Positions 1-4,403 of a DNA stretch of 5,065 nucleotides are shown here, one piece after another; position 1 is the first letter of the stretch; every line of letters begins with the position of its first letter. The notes beneath the pieces are model-generated. The model saw only the letters and a list, made by a program, of their open reading frames with translations. It was not told where the DNA came from and made no database searches. Position numbers and translations under genes: made by a program. The DNA is from Rubrobacteraceae bacterium (GTDB lineage: Bacteria > Actinomycetota > Rubrobacteria > Rubrobacterales > Rubrobacteraceae): NCBI GenBank assembly GCA_029240775.1, contig JARDZQ010000415.1, forward strand, positions 1 through 5,065, read 5' to 3'.

Positions 1-1
1 G

Positions 2-160
2 ATCATAGGTGAGGCCATCGGCCGCATATTCGACCTGTTGACTCCAATGCTGGCCGCAGCGGCGCACAAGTTCCCCCGCGAAGTCCTCGGAGATGACCTC
101 GAGCCGTTGCGCCGAAAGCGCGACGAAGGGCGCCGCCGCGAATTGAGGCGAGGCGCATGA
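2..160 (+). CDS. C-terminal end of an unrecognised protein, cut by the left edge
   Basis: An open frame enters from the left edge and gives 52 residues before a TGA stop. The visible part starts with a hydrophobic, amphipathic stretch (GEAIGRIFDLLTPMLAAAAH) and ends in a highly charged Arg/Lys/Glu tail (LRRKRDEGRRRELRRGA), as in the basic C-terminus of a small DNA- or RNA-associated protein. Codon choice (CGC, GAC, CTC, GCG) resembles that of the downstream genes, which is why I take this frame as coding although its start is missing. Its stop overlaps an ATG (ATGA), the same junction style as the rest of the run, so it is probably the preceding gene of the same transcription unit. I do not recognise the family and assign no function. 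Confidence 0.55.
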   Translation: MIGEAIGRIFDLLTPMLAAAAHKFPREVLGDDLEPLRRKRDEGRRRELRRGA

Positions 161-234
161 GAGCAAGAAAAAAGGGCGAGTGCCCGCTCGCCCCGGTCCA
201 ACCCCCAACCCCAAAGGAGGTTCTTAGCCCATGA
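157..234 (+). CDS. possible 25-residue small ORF
   Basis: This ATG overlaps the stop of the preceding frame (ATGA) and has a GAGGCGAGG purine run just upstream. The product would be a basic N-terminus (MRARKKGECP) followed by a Pro-rich stretch ending KEVLSP. The frame contains a GC-rich hairpin and the strong ribosome-binding site of the next start, so it may simply be untranslated leader. It is listed because the stop/start overlap matches the other junctions in the window. No family is recognised. Confidence 0.25.
   Translation: MRARKKGECPLAPVQPPTPKEVLSP
164..193 (-). terminator. intrinsic-terminator-like hairpin reading on the minus strand
   Basis: On the minus strand a perfect 7-bp stem, GGGCGAG pairing with CTCGCCC around a 6-nt loop, is followed at once by TTTTTTCTT. 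The plus-strand arms are 174-180 and 187-193, and the A-run is 165-173. That is the classic Rho-independent layout, but only for leftward transcription; on the plus strand the hairpin is followed by CCGG with no U-tract. No leftward gene is supported nearby, so its target transcript is unknown. Confidence 0.4.
213..220 (+). promoter_or_regulatory. strong Shine-Dalgarno AAAGGAGG upstream of the primase leader
   Basis: AAAGGAGG is the best ribosome-binding match in the first 300 bases. It sits 10 nt before the ATG at 231 and about 50 nt before the primase ATG at 271, so it serves the 15-codon leader frame and not the primase directly. The primase has only a modest GGGAG at 261-265. Confidence 0.55.
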
Positions 235-278
235 TACCCGAAAGCCGCCCGGAGCGCATCGGGAGCCCGGATGGATAG
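231..278 (+). CDS. possible 15-residue leader peptide coupled to the primase gene
   Basis: The frame MIPESRPERIGSPDG starts 10 nt after the strong AAAGGAGG site. Its ATG overlaps the previous stop (ATGA), and its TAG ends only five bases beyond the primase ATG, so the two frames overlap by 8 nt. That geometry fits termination-reinitiation coupling, in which ribosomes loaded at the strong site finish the leader and restart at the primase. The peptide itself has no recognisable motif; its role, if any, would be as translated leader. Whether it is translated cannot be told from the sequence. Confidence 0.3.
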   Translation: MIPESRPERIGSPDG

Positions 279-2793
279 GACCACGAGCAGAGATACCGGC
301 CTGCTCCGGTTCTACGACAACGAGGGAATCAAGCTCGTCCGTCTTAGCCACCGGACGAAGAAGCCCGTAGATGAGGAGTGGCAGCGGCGCACAATCCCGC
401 TGGAGGACGTTGAGGATTGGGTCCGGAACGGCGGCGACGTCGGCTGGCAGTGCGGCGAAGCCTCGGGCTGGATCTCCGCTGTTGACCTCGATTGCGAAGA
501 GGCGAGAAAGCTTGCGCCGAAGTTTCTACCTGAAACTCTGCGCGGTGCGAAGGGCCAAGAGACTCCCTCGCAGTATTTCTACCGCTCCCCTGGACTCGGC
601 TACCAGAAGTTCTCTGAACTCGGCGGCTCGGGCGAGCTTATTGCGCTGAAGGCCTCGAACAACGGTCGGGGGCATCAGGCGGTGGTCGCGCCCTCCGTCC
701 ACCGAGAGAAGGGTCCTTATCTGTTCGTCGGCGGCTATAACCCTGCCGCCGTCGCTCTGGTCGATAAAGACGAACTCCGCAAGCGCGTAGGGATGCTCGC
801 TGTCGCGGCACTGATCGCGCGGGAGCTGCCGCCAGCGAAAGAGGAGGGCGGCGGGGGCCGCCACGACTTAGCGCTCGCCCTGGCCGGCTACATGCTCCGC
901 AACGGAGAGACGGGCGAGGATGTAGAAAAGATGCTCGTCGGGGCGTGGGCGGTGCGTAAAGCCCCGCGCGTTGCCCTCGAGGACGTGCGACGGAGTGTCC
1001 GGGACACGGCCGCACGGCTGCAGCGAAACGAGCCGGCTACCGGCGGCCGGAGGCTCGAGGAGCTGCTAGCTGGCATGCCTCAGAAGATAGCCTACTTCCT
1101 CGCTTGGGAGCGGGCCGATATGAGGGAGCAGCGTCGGAGCTACTGGCTTACGGACCTAGGCAACGCCGAGCGGTTCATTGACACCTATCGGGATTTAGTT
1201 CTGTGGTGCCCAGCCCGCAAAGCGTGGTTGCTGTGGGACGGCGTGCGCTGGGCGTGGGACGAGCGCGGCGCAGTGCGCAAGCTGGCGCACGCGGCCGCGC
1301 GCAGCATTTACAAGGACGCCGCGCACGAGCTGGACGAAGCCAAGCAGCGGGAGATAGCCAAGTTTGCCAGGGCTTCGCAAAACGAGTCCCGCATCGGCGC
1401 GATGCTGAACGAAGCCAAGCCATACCTAGCGGTGGGGATGGACGAGCTCGACTGGGATCCCTGGCTCATCAACTGCCAGAACGGCACCCTGGATCTCAGA
1501 ACAGGCAAGCTCAAAGCCCACGACCCCGCCGACCGGATAACCAAGGCCGTCCCGGTGGATTACGAACCGGACGCGCCGTGCCCTCGTTTCGAGCAGTTTT
1601 TGAAGGAGACTCTAGTCGAGGAGGCCGTGATCTCCTTCGTAAAGAGGTACTCGGGCTACACGCTCACCGGCATCACGCGGGAGAGGTTATTCGCCATCCT
1701 CTACGGCTTTGGCAAGAACGGTAAGACGACACTGGTAGAGTTGCTGCGCGACGCTCTCGGGGACTACGCCACGAACACGGACACCGAGACCCTCCTCATG
1801 CGTAAGTACCAAGGCGTCGGTAACGACGTGGCCGCCCTCAAGGGCGCCCGTTTCGTCTCGGCCGCCGAGGTGGAGCAGGGCCGCCGACTGGCAGAGAGCA
1901 AGGTTAAGCAGCTCACAGGCCGCGACACGGTGACAGCCCGGTTTCTCTTCGGGGAGCCGTTCAACTTCACGCCCGAGTTCAAACTGTGGCTTTCGACCAA
2001 CAACAAGCCGGTCATTCAGGGCACCGACGATGCCATATGGGACCGGCTCCGCCTTATACCGTTCACCCAACGTTTCGACGGCGCCCGCCAGGACCCGAAA
2101 CTCCCGGATAAGCTGCGCGGTGAGCTCGCCGGCGTCCTGGCCTGGATGGTCGAGGGCTGCCTCGAGTGGCAGGAGCACGGACTCGGGGCACCAAGGGCCG
2201 TCCGCGATGCTACCGACCAGTACCGTGCTGAGATGGACACTCTCGCGGCGTTCATAGAGGACCGGTGCGTGGTGCGCAAGGATGCAGTCGCGCCGGCGAC
2301 GCCCCTTTATAAGCAGTACCAGTTCTGGTGCGACGAGGCCGGCGAGAAACCGGAGACGCAAAAGATGTTCGGTATGCGGCTCAGGGAACGCGGGTTTGTT
2401 AGCGACAAGATCAAACGAGGTCCGCATAAGGACCGCAAAGGATGGTTCGGCATTGGCCTGAGAGCGGACGATGCAGACCCCGAAGACCCGGGCGATGACG
2501 GCAATGGGCCCCCCAGCGGGCCCGGAGCGGGCGGTAAAGGTCCGCTGCACGGACGATCGGCGGGCAATGGTCCGCTCGGAGAATCCCGTGCATCTAAGCC
2601 CCATTCGTCGCGTACAGGCGACAAGAGCGGACAGAGCGGACCAAAAAACCAAGAACCTTCTTACCATAACTCTCGCGTAGAGGAGGATTCGGATAAAAGG
2701 TCCGCATCGTCCGCATCGTCCGCTGGCGATTGGAAAACGGATCCCATGCGCGCTTGCAGGAGGGGCCGATTAGAGGCAGAGGCCTACGAATGA
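271..2793 (+). CDS. Prim-Pol / D5_N / superfamily 3 helicase (P4-alpha-like primase-helicase)
   Basis: Likely the replication protein of a phage or integrative element, able to unwind origin DNA and perhaps prime it. The N-terminal ~180 residues look like a bifunctional Prim-Pol domain: SGWISAVDLD with the DxD pair D72/D74, then GHQAVVAPSVH (134-144). A helical segment follows (HDLALALAGYMLRNG, 198-212), then a D5_N-type region (~290-465). The helicase motifs are Walker A GFGKNGKTT (479-487), acidic EVEQG (533-537) for Walker B, KQLTGRDTVTARFLF (546-560), sensor LWLSTNNKP (572-580) and the Arg-finger segment WDRLRLIPF (590-598, R592). A winged-helix-like tail domain spans ~677-730. Residues 731-840 are Gly/Pro/Ser-rich and unlike the rest. 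ATG 271 is the first start after an in-frame TGA at 232-234. The Prim-Pol active site may be degenerate (Q101, A125). The helicase assignment is near certain; primase activity is not. Confidence 0.95.
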   Translation: MDRTTSRDTGLLRFYDNEGIKLVRLSHRTKKPVDEEWQRRTIPLEDVEDWVRNGGDVGWQCGEASGWISAVDLDCEEARKLAPKFLPETLRGAKGQETPSQYFYRSPGLGYQKFSELGGSGELIALKASNNGRGHQAVVAPSVHREKGPYLFVGGYNPAAVALVDKDELRKRVGMLAVAALIARELPPAKEEGGGGRHDLALALAGYMLRNGETGEDVEKMLVGAWAVRKAPRVALEDVRRSVRDTAARLQRNEPATGGRRLEELLAGMPQKIAYFLAWERADMREQRRSYWLTDLGNAERFIDTYRDLVLWCPARKAWLLWDGVRWAWDERGAVRKLAHAAARSIYKDAAHELDEAKQREIAKFARASQNESRIGAMLNEAKPYLAVGMDELDWDPWLINCQNGTLDLRTGKLKAHDPADRITKAVPVDYEPDAPCPRFEQFLKETLVEEAVISFVKRYSGYTLTGITRERLFAILYGFGKNGKTTLVELLRDALGDYATNTDTETLLMRKYQGVGNDVAALKGARFVSAAEVEQGRRLAESKVKQLTGRDTVTARFLFGEPFNFTPEFKLWLSTNNKPVIQGTDDAIWDRLRLIPFTQRFDGARQDPKLPDKLRGELAGVLAWMVEGCLEWQEHGLGAPRAVRDATDQYRAEMDTLAAFIEDRCVVRKDAVAPATPLYKQYQFWCDEAGEKPETQKMFGMRLRERGFVSDKIKRGPHKDRKGWFGIGLRADDADPEDPGDDGNGPPSGPGAGGKGPLHGRSAGNGPLGESRASKPHSSRTGDKSGQSGPKNQEPSYHNSRVEEDSDKRSASSASSAGDWKTDPMRACRRGRLEAEAYE
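2625..2642 (+). repeat. left iteron array, two GAGCGGAC units, 9-bp period
   Basis: GAGCGGACA is followed directly by GAGCGGACC. The second unit is the exact reverse complement of GGTCCGCTC at 2569-2577, and its GCGGACC core is the complement of the first right-array unit. In the protein it encodes part of SGQSGP. Confidence 0.7.
2699..2723 (+). repeat. right iteron array, TCCGCATCG units, 9-bp period
   Basis: Two full TCCGCATCG units (2701-2709, 2710-2718) and a partial third TCCGC (2719-2723) follow a GG, giving three GTCCGC hexamers spaced exactly 9 bp apart. They are opposed to the GCGGAC units at 2627 and 2636. The complement GCGGACGATGC also appears at 2464-2474. The reading frame turns the repeat into SASSASSA. 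Confidence 0.75.
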
Positions 2794-3068
2794 GCGCTCG
2801 CCTACTCCCGGCCGTCCACGACCTCTACTCGAAGCACCCCGAGTACCGTCTCCTCGAGCCGTGGGGGTTGCAGCACGTCCTCTGGAGCCTGGGCTACGCA
2901 GAGGACCGCGAGGATGAGGCGGAGATCGCGGCGGCGGCAGAGGAAGCGCGCCAGGACTGGCCGGAGTGGTGGAGGGAGCGCCGCCAAGAAGAGAGCGAGA
3001 GGCGCTCCGACGATCTCAAGGAAGCCTGGCGCCGACATCATCCGAGCGAACGCGAAGAAGGCAGGTAG
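2790..3068 (+). CDS. 92-residue charged, Trp-rich hypothetical protein
   Basis: I do not recognise this protein. Its ATG overlaps the primase stop (ATGA) and has AGAGG 7 nt upstream, so I chose it over an in-frame ATG 60 nt further up that would lie inside the primase tail. The N-terminal third looks folded (LYSKHPEYRLLEPWGLQHVLWSLGY cut across residues 12-36, with several aromatics), and from ~residue 38 it becomes a long charged helix (EDEAEIAAAAEEARQDWPEW, then Arg/Glu-rich to the end). Three further Trp sit within this helix. No Cys, no signal peptide and no membrane segment are seen. The coupling to the primase suggests a co-expressed replication accessory or regulatory protein, but that is only context. 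Confidence 0.7.
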   Translation: MSARLLPAVHDLYSKHPEYRLLEPWGLQHVLWSLGYAEDREDEAEIAAAAEEARQDWPEWWRERRQEESERRSDDLKEAWRRHHPSEREEGR

Positions 3069-3076
3069 CTGACGCC

Positions 3077-3184
3077 ATGCCTCATAACTGTACAGTCTGT
3101 ACGCACCCGAAGCGCCACAATATCGAGCTGATTCTGGTCAACCGCTCACAGCCGTACCGCGACATAGCGCGCCTTGCAGGGTAA
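3077..3184 (+). CDS. 5' fragment (35 codons) of a phage-type zinc-knuckle/HTH protein
   Basis: The frame starts with MPHNCTVCTHPKRHNIELIL and continues to SQPYRDIARLAG before a TAA. CTxCxHPxR followed by a short helix and YRDIAR is the recognisable head of a phage/element family that normally continues as an HTH (GVSxxALxRHxxxHLP) and a long helical C-terminus. Here it stops exactly where the HTH recognition helix should begin. A purine-rich GAAGGCAGG lies upstream, and the start is 8 nt after the previous stop. As a peptide it would hold a Cys pair (C5, C8) with H10 and perhaps H14, but no complete HTH. It is most likely the remnant of a longer gene whose tail continues in another frame just downstream. 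Confidence 0.5.
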   Translation: MPHNCTVCTHPKRHNIELILVNRSQPYRDIARLAG

Positions 3185-3548
3185 GACCCTGAAGCTGCTC
3201 TTAAAGGCGGAGGCGGCAGGGGAACTCCGCACCGCCGTGGCAGCGGTAGCCCAGGCACGCCAGAACGTCGAAGTCCTGGGGAAGCTGCGCGGGCTGCTGC
3301 CGCAGGAGGGCACCGTGAACATCACCGTGAGCGCCGAGGGGGATCCTGTGGAGGCCCTGGAGCTGGCTAGGAAGGCCTACGCCTACGTCGCCAGGGTGCT
3401 ACACCCGGACGCTACGCTTGAGGCCGTAGGCAGGGCTGACAGGGCCGTGCTGAAGGCCGAGGAGCGCCAGGACTTCGCCGGATATGAGGAAGCTATGCGG
3501 GAGCTATGCAAGACGGCGAGGCGCGAGGCGCGGAGGAGGGCGGCGTGA
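3174..3548 (+). CDS. 3' portion (up to 124 codons) of the same CTHPxR-family gene
   Basis: The open frame can start at a TTG that overlaps the end of the 35-codon head frame by 11 nt. No Shine-Dalgarno site precedes this TTG, so independent initiation is doubtful except by coupling. LLLKAEAAGELRTAVAAVAQ followed by ARQNVEVLGKLRGLL matches the helical C-terminal part of the CTHPxR family. The remainder (TVNITVSAEGDPVEALELAR and on) is helical and ends in an Arg-rich tail (ARREARRRAA). The reading frame is intact over 125 codons with host-like codon use and feeds the next gene through a GTGA overlap, so it may still be translated. If so, it would be an all-helical fragment lacking zinc knuckle and HTH. 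Confidence 0.6.
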   Translation: MQGKTLKLLLKAEAAGELRTAVAAVAQARQNVEVLGKLRGLLPQEGTVNITVSAEGDPVEALELARKAYAYVARVLHPDATLEAVGRADRAVLKAEERQDFAGYEEAMRELCKTARREARRRAA

Positions 3549-3739
3549 GCGAGGCGCCGAGCTACGAGGAGGTCGTGCACGCTTTGCGCGTGCGGCTTGC
3601 GGGTGCGCCTCAGCTTCGGGATCAGCCCGCCCGGGACATAGGCCACGACCTCATGGCCAACGGCTACCTCCCCACTGAGCCCGACCCGGAGCTGGTAAGG
3701 AGGGCCCTCGAGGAGATCGAGGAGGAGGGAGGGGCGTGA
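3545..3739 (+). CDS. 64-residue hypothetical protein
   Basis: The GTG start overlaps the preceding stop (GTGA) and has GGAGGAGG at 3532-3539, 5 nt upstream. I prefer it over an ATG 39 nt earlier that lies inside the upstream frame and lacks such a site. The product reads VSEAPSYEEVVHALRVRLAG, a middle segment with ARDIGHDLMANGYLP, and an acidic helix PELVRRALEEIEEEGG. It looks like a small soluble, mainly helical protein without Cys, signal or membrane segment. I do not recognise a family. Its place in a chain of overlapping small genes argues that it is real and co-translated with the following membrane protein. Confidence 0.65.
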   Translation: MSEAPSYEEVVHALRVRLAGAPQLRDQPARDIGHDLMANGYLPTEPDPELVRRALEEIEEEGGA

Positions 3740-3915
3740 GTGCTTTGAGGCTGGGTCCTCTGTTCTGGATCCTCCTTTTGTTCGCCGCGGGCTTCGCACG
3801 CTACCTCTACCTCGCCCACCGCGACGGCGACGGCGAGCTCGCCCTCGCCGCGGCCGTGGCCTTCCTCTTGATGTGCGCCTTGGCCGCAGCGGAAGCCTTG
3901 GGGTGGTTGTGGTGA
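3736..3915 (+). CDS. 59-residue two-helix membrane protein
   Basis: The GTG overlaps the previous stop (GTGA) and follows a long GGAGG-rich tract (GGAGG at 3724-3728, 7-nt spacer). The product has two hydrophobic helices: ~residues 7-27 (GPLFWILLLFAAGFARYLYL) and ~35-58 (LALAAAVAFLLMCALAAAEA, then LGWLW). They are joined by a short polar turn (AHRDGDGE), so it should be a helical hairpin in the cytoplasmic membrane. Small two-helix proteins in phage clusters are often holins or superinfection-exclusion proteins, but no lysin gene is visible and the sequence gives no specific match, so I leave the function open. The hydrophobic pattern in this frame alone, with good codon use and a near-ideal ribosome-binding site, supports a real gene. 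Confidence 0.65.
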   Translation: MSALRLGPLFWILLLFAAGFARYLYLAHRDGDGELALAAAVAFLLMCALAAAEALGWLW

Positions 3916-4037
3916 GGGGCCGTGACGCGAAGATTGCGAACGCGCGGAAAGGCGGGCCGCTCAATCGCGCGCTCGGGCTTGCGATGGCTTCCGGGCGGAC
4001 AATGCCGCCCGAGCTCGGCGGGTGGGGGGGAGGGTAG
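3912..4037 (+). CDS. possible 41-residue small basic protein
   Basis: The GTG start overlaps the stop of the membrane-protein gene (GTGA), with GGGGTGG at 3900-3906 as a modest ribosome-binding site. The product begins VRGRDAKIANARKGGPLNRA and ends in Gly-rich sequence (PPELGGWGGG). Its stop lies 3 nt before the next start, and its last codons double as that gene's GGAGG site. The chain of overlaps favours translation, and the alternative frames here give compositionally odd Arg/Pro/Ser-rich products. A perfect 7-bp hairpin (3992-3998 with 4005-4011) lies within it. No family is recognised; it may instead be only a spacer. Confidence 0.4.
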   Translation: MRGRDAKIANARKGGPLNRALGLAMASGRTMPPELGGWGGG

Positions 4038-4040
4038 CCG

Positions 4041-4403
4041 TTGGTGGGCGTTTGCCGCGCAACCAAGCGGAACGGGGAGCCCTGTAGGGCCCCCGCAACG
4101 GGCTCCAGCGGCCACTGTTGGGCCCACGATCCGGCCTACGCACAGAAGCGGCGGCGCATGGCCTCGAGGGCCGGGAGCAGCAAAGGGGGCGGTGAGATCG
4201 CCGACCTCAAGAGGCAGCTCAAGGAGTTGGCCGCCGCCGTCCTCTCCGGCGAGGTGGGCCGCTCGGAGGCCGCCGTGGTGAACCAGATCATCAACACCCG
4301 AGCACGGCTCATAGAGCTCGAGCGCAAGATCCGGGAGCAGGAGGAGCTCGAGGAGCGCCTCGCGGCCCTCGAGAGCGTGCTGAAGGTGAGGAGCGCAAGA
4401 TGA
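4041..4403 (+). CDS. Cys/His zinc-knuckle plus coiled-coil phage-type protein
   Basis: The first 31 residues form a putative zinc site, CRATKRNGEPCRAP then GSSGHCWAHDP, with ligands C5, C15, C26 and H29 (C-x9-C-x10-C-x2-H). This short module recurs in many phage and mobile-element hypothetical proteins. A basic linker (AQKRRRMASRAGSS) follows, then a long helix from ~residue 52 to the end with heptad-like Leu spacing (LKRQLKELAAAV, then LIELERKIREQEELEERLAA), probably a coiled coil for oligomerisation. The TTG at 4041 lies 7 nt after GGAGG (4029-4033). GTG at 4044 is an equally valid start, one codon shorter, and I cannot decide between them. The basic linker suggests a nucleic-acid-associated oligomer; the function of the family is unknown to me. 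Confidence 0.8.
   Translation: MVGVCRATKRNGEPCRAPATGSSGHCWAHDPAYAQKRRRMASRAGSSKGGGEIADLKRQLKELAAAVLSGEVGRSEAAVVNQIINTRARLIELERKIREQEELEERLAALESVLKVRSAR

Larger units (their letters stand above)
2420..2723. other. candidate iteron-type replication origin inside the 3' end of the primase-helicase gene
   Basis: Nine copies of the hexamer GTCCGC or its complement GCGGAC fall in ~300 bp, at 2420, 2464, 2540, 2570, 2627, 2636, 2700, 2709 and 2718. I noticed only two others in the window (2200 and 3995). The core is 2625-2723: two rightward GAGCGGAC units with 9-bp period, then about 57 bp of A+T-richer sequence (34 of 60 bases A/T over 2641-2700 by hand count), then three opposed GTCCGC units with 9-bp period. 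Known P4 and SaPI-type initiators bind short iterons at origins near their own gene, and SaPI origins have iteron sets flanking an A+T-rich segment. Origin function here is inferred. The alternative is low-complexity coding drift of the protein tail. Confidence 0.5.
3077..3548 (+). pseudogene. CTHPxR-family zinc-knuckle/HTH gene broken by an internal deletion and frame change
   Basis: The head and tail of one recognisable family are present in order but in different frames, with the HTH core and the linker helix between them missing. From memory of the family I estimate 40-50 codons lost. The joint is at CTTGCAGGG (3173-3181), which reads RLAG in the head frame and LQG in the tail frame, both of which fit their positions in the family. 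Intact members are found in phage and mobile-element clusters and are probably DNA-binding; that role is inference. Confidence 0.5.

Noticed and set aside
38..43. TTGACT as a -35 promoter element
   Set aside because: The place of a -10 box 17 bp downstream reads GGCGCA, and the site lies inside a probable coding frame.
3..284. 93-codon minus-strand frame at the left end
   Set aside because: It runs through the leftward terminator hairpin and opposite a plausible plus-strand frame, and has no ribosome-binding site or recognisable motif.
2506..2523. GGGCCC-CCCAGC-GGGCCC hairpin as a terminator
   Set aside because: It lies within the primase coding frame, has no U-tract on either strand, and is expected by chance in this G+C-rich tail.
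1687..2667. 326-codon open frame on the minus strand
   Set aside because: It lies wholly opposite the helicase domain, whose motifs are clear in the plus frame. Its translation has no recognisable domain, and long antisense frames are common in G+C-rich genes.
2701..2723. Tandem 9-bp units as a CRISPR-like or VNTR array
   Set aside because: Units are contiguous without spacers and only two and a half copies long. The opposed partner array and the setting in a replication gene fit iterons better.
3383..4066. 227-codon open frame on the minus strand
   Set aside because: It covers several well-supported plus-strand genes with ribosome-binding sites, and its product is Arg/Pro/Ser-rich in the manner of a G+C shadow frame.
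3922..4281. 119-codon plus-strand frame overlapping the zinc-knuckle gene
   Set aside because: Its composition (Pro/Arg/Ser/Gly) is that of an out-of-frame reading, and it conflicts with the clear Cys/His protein in another frame.
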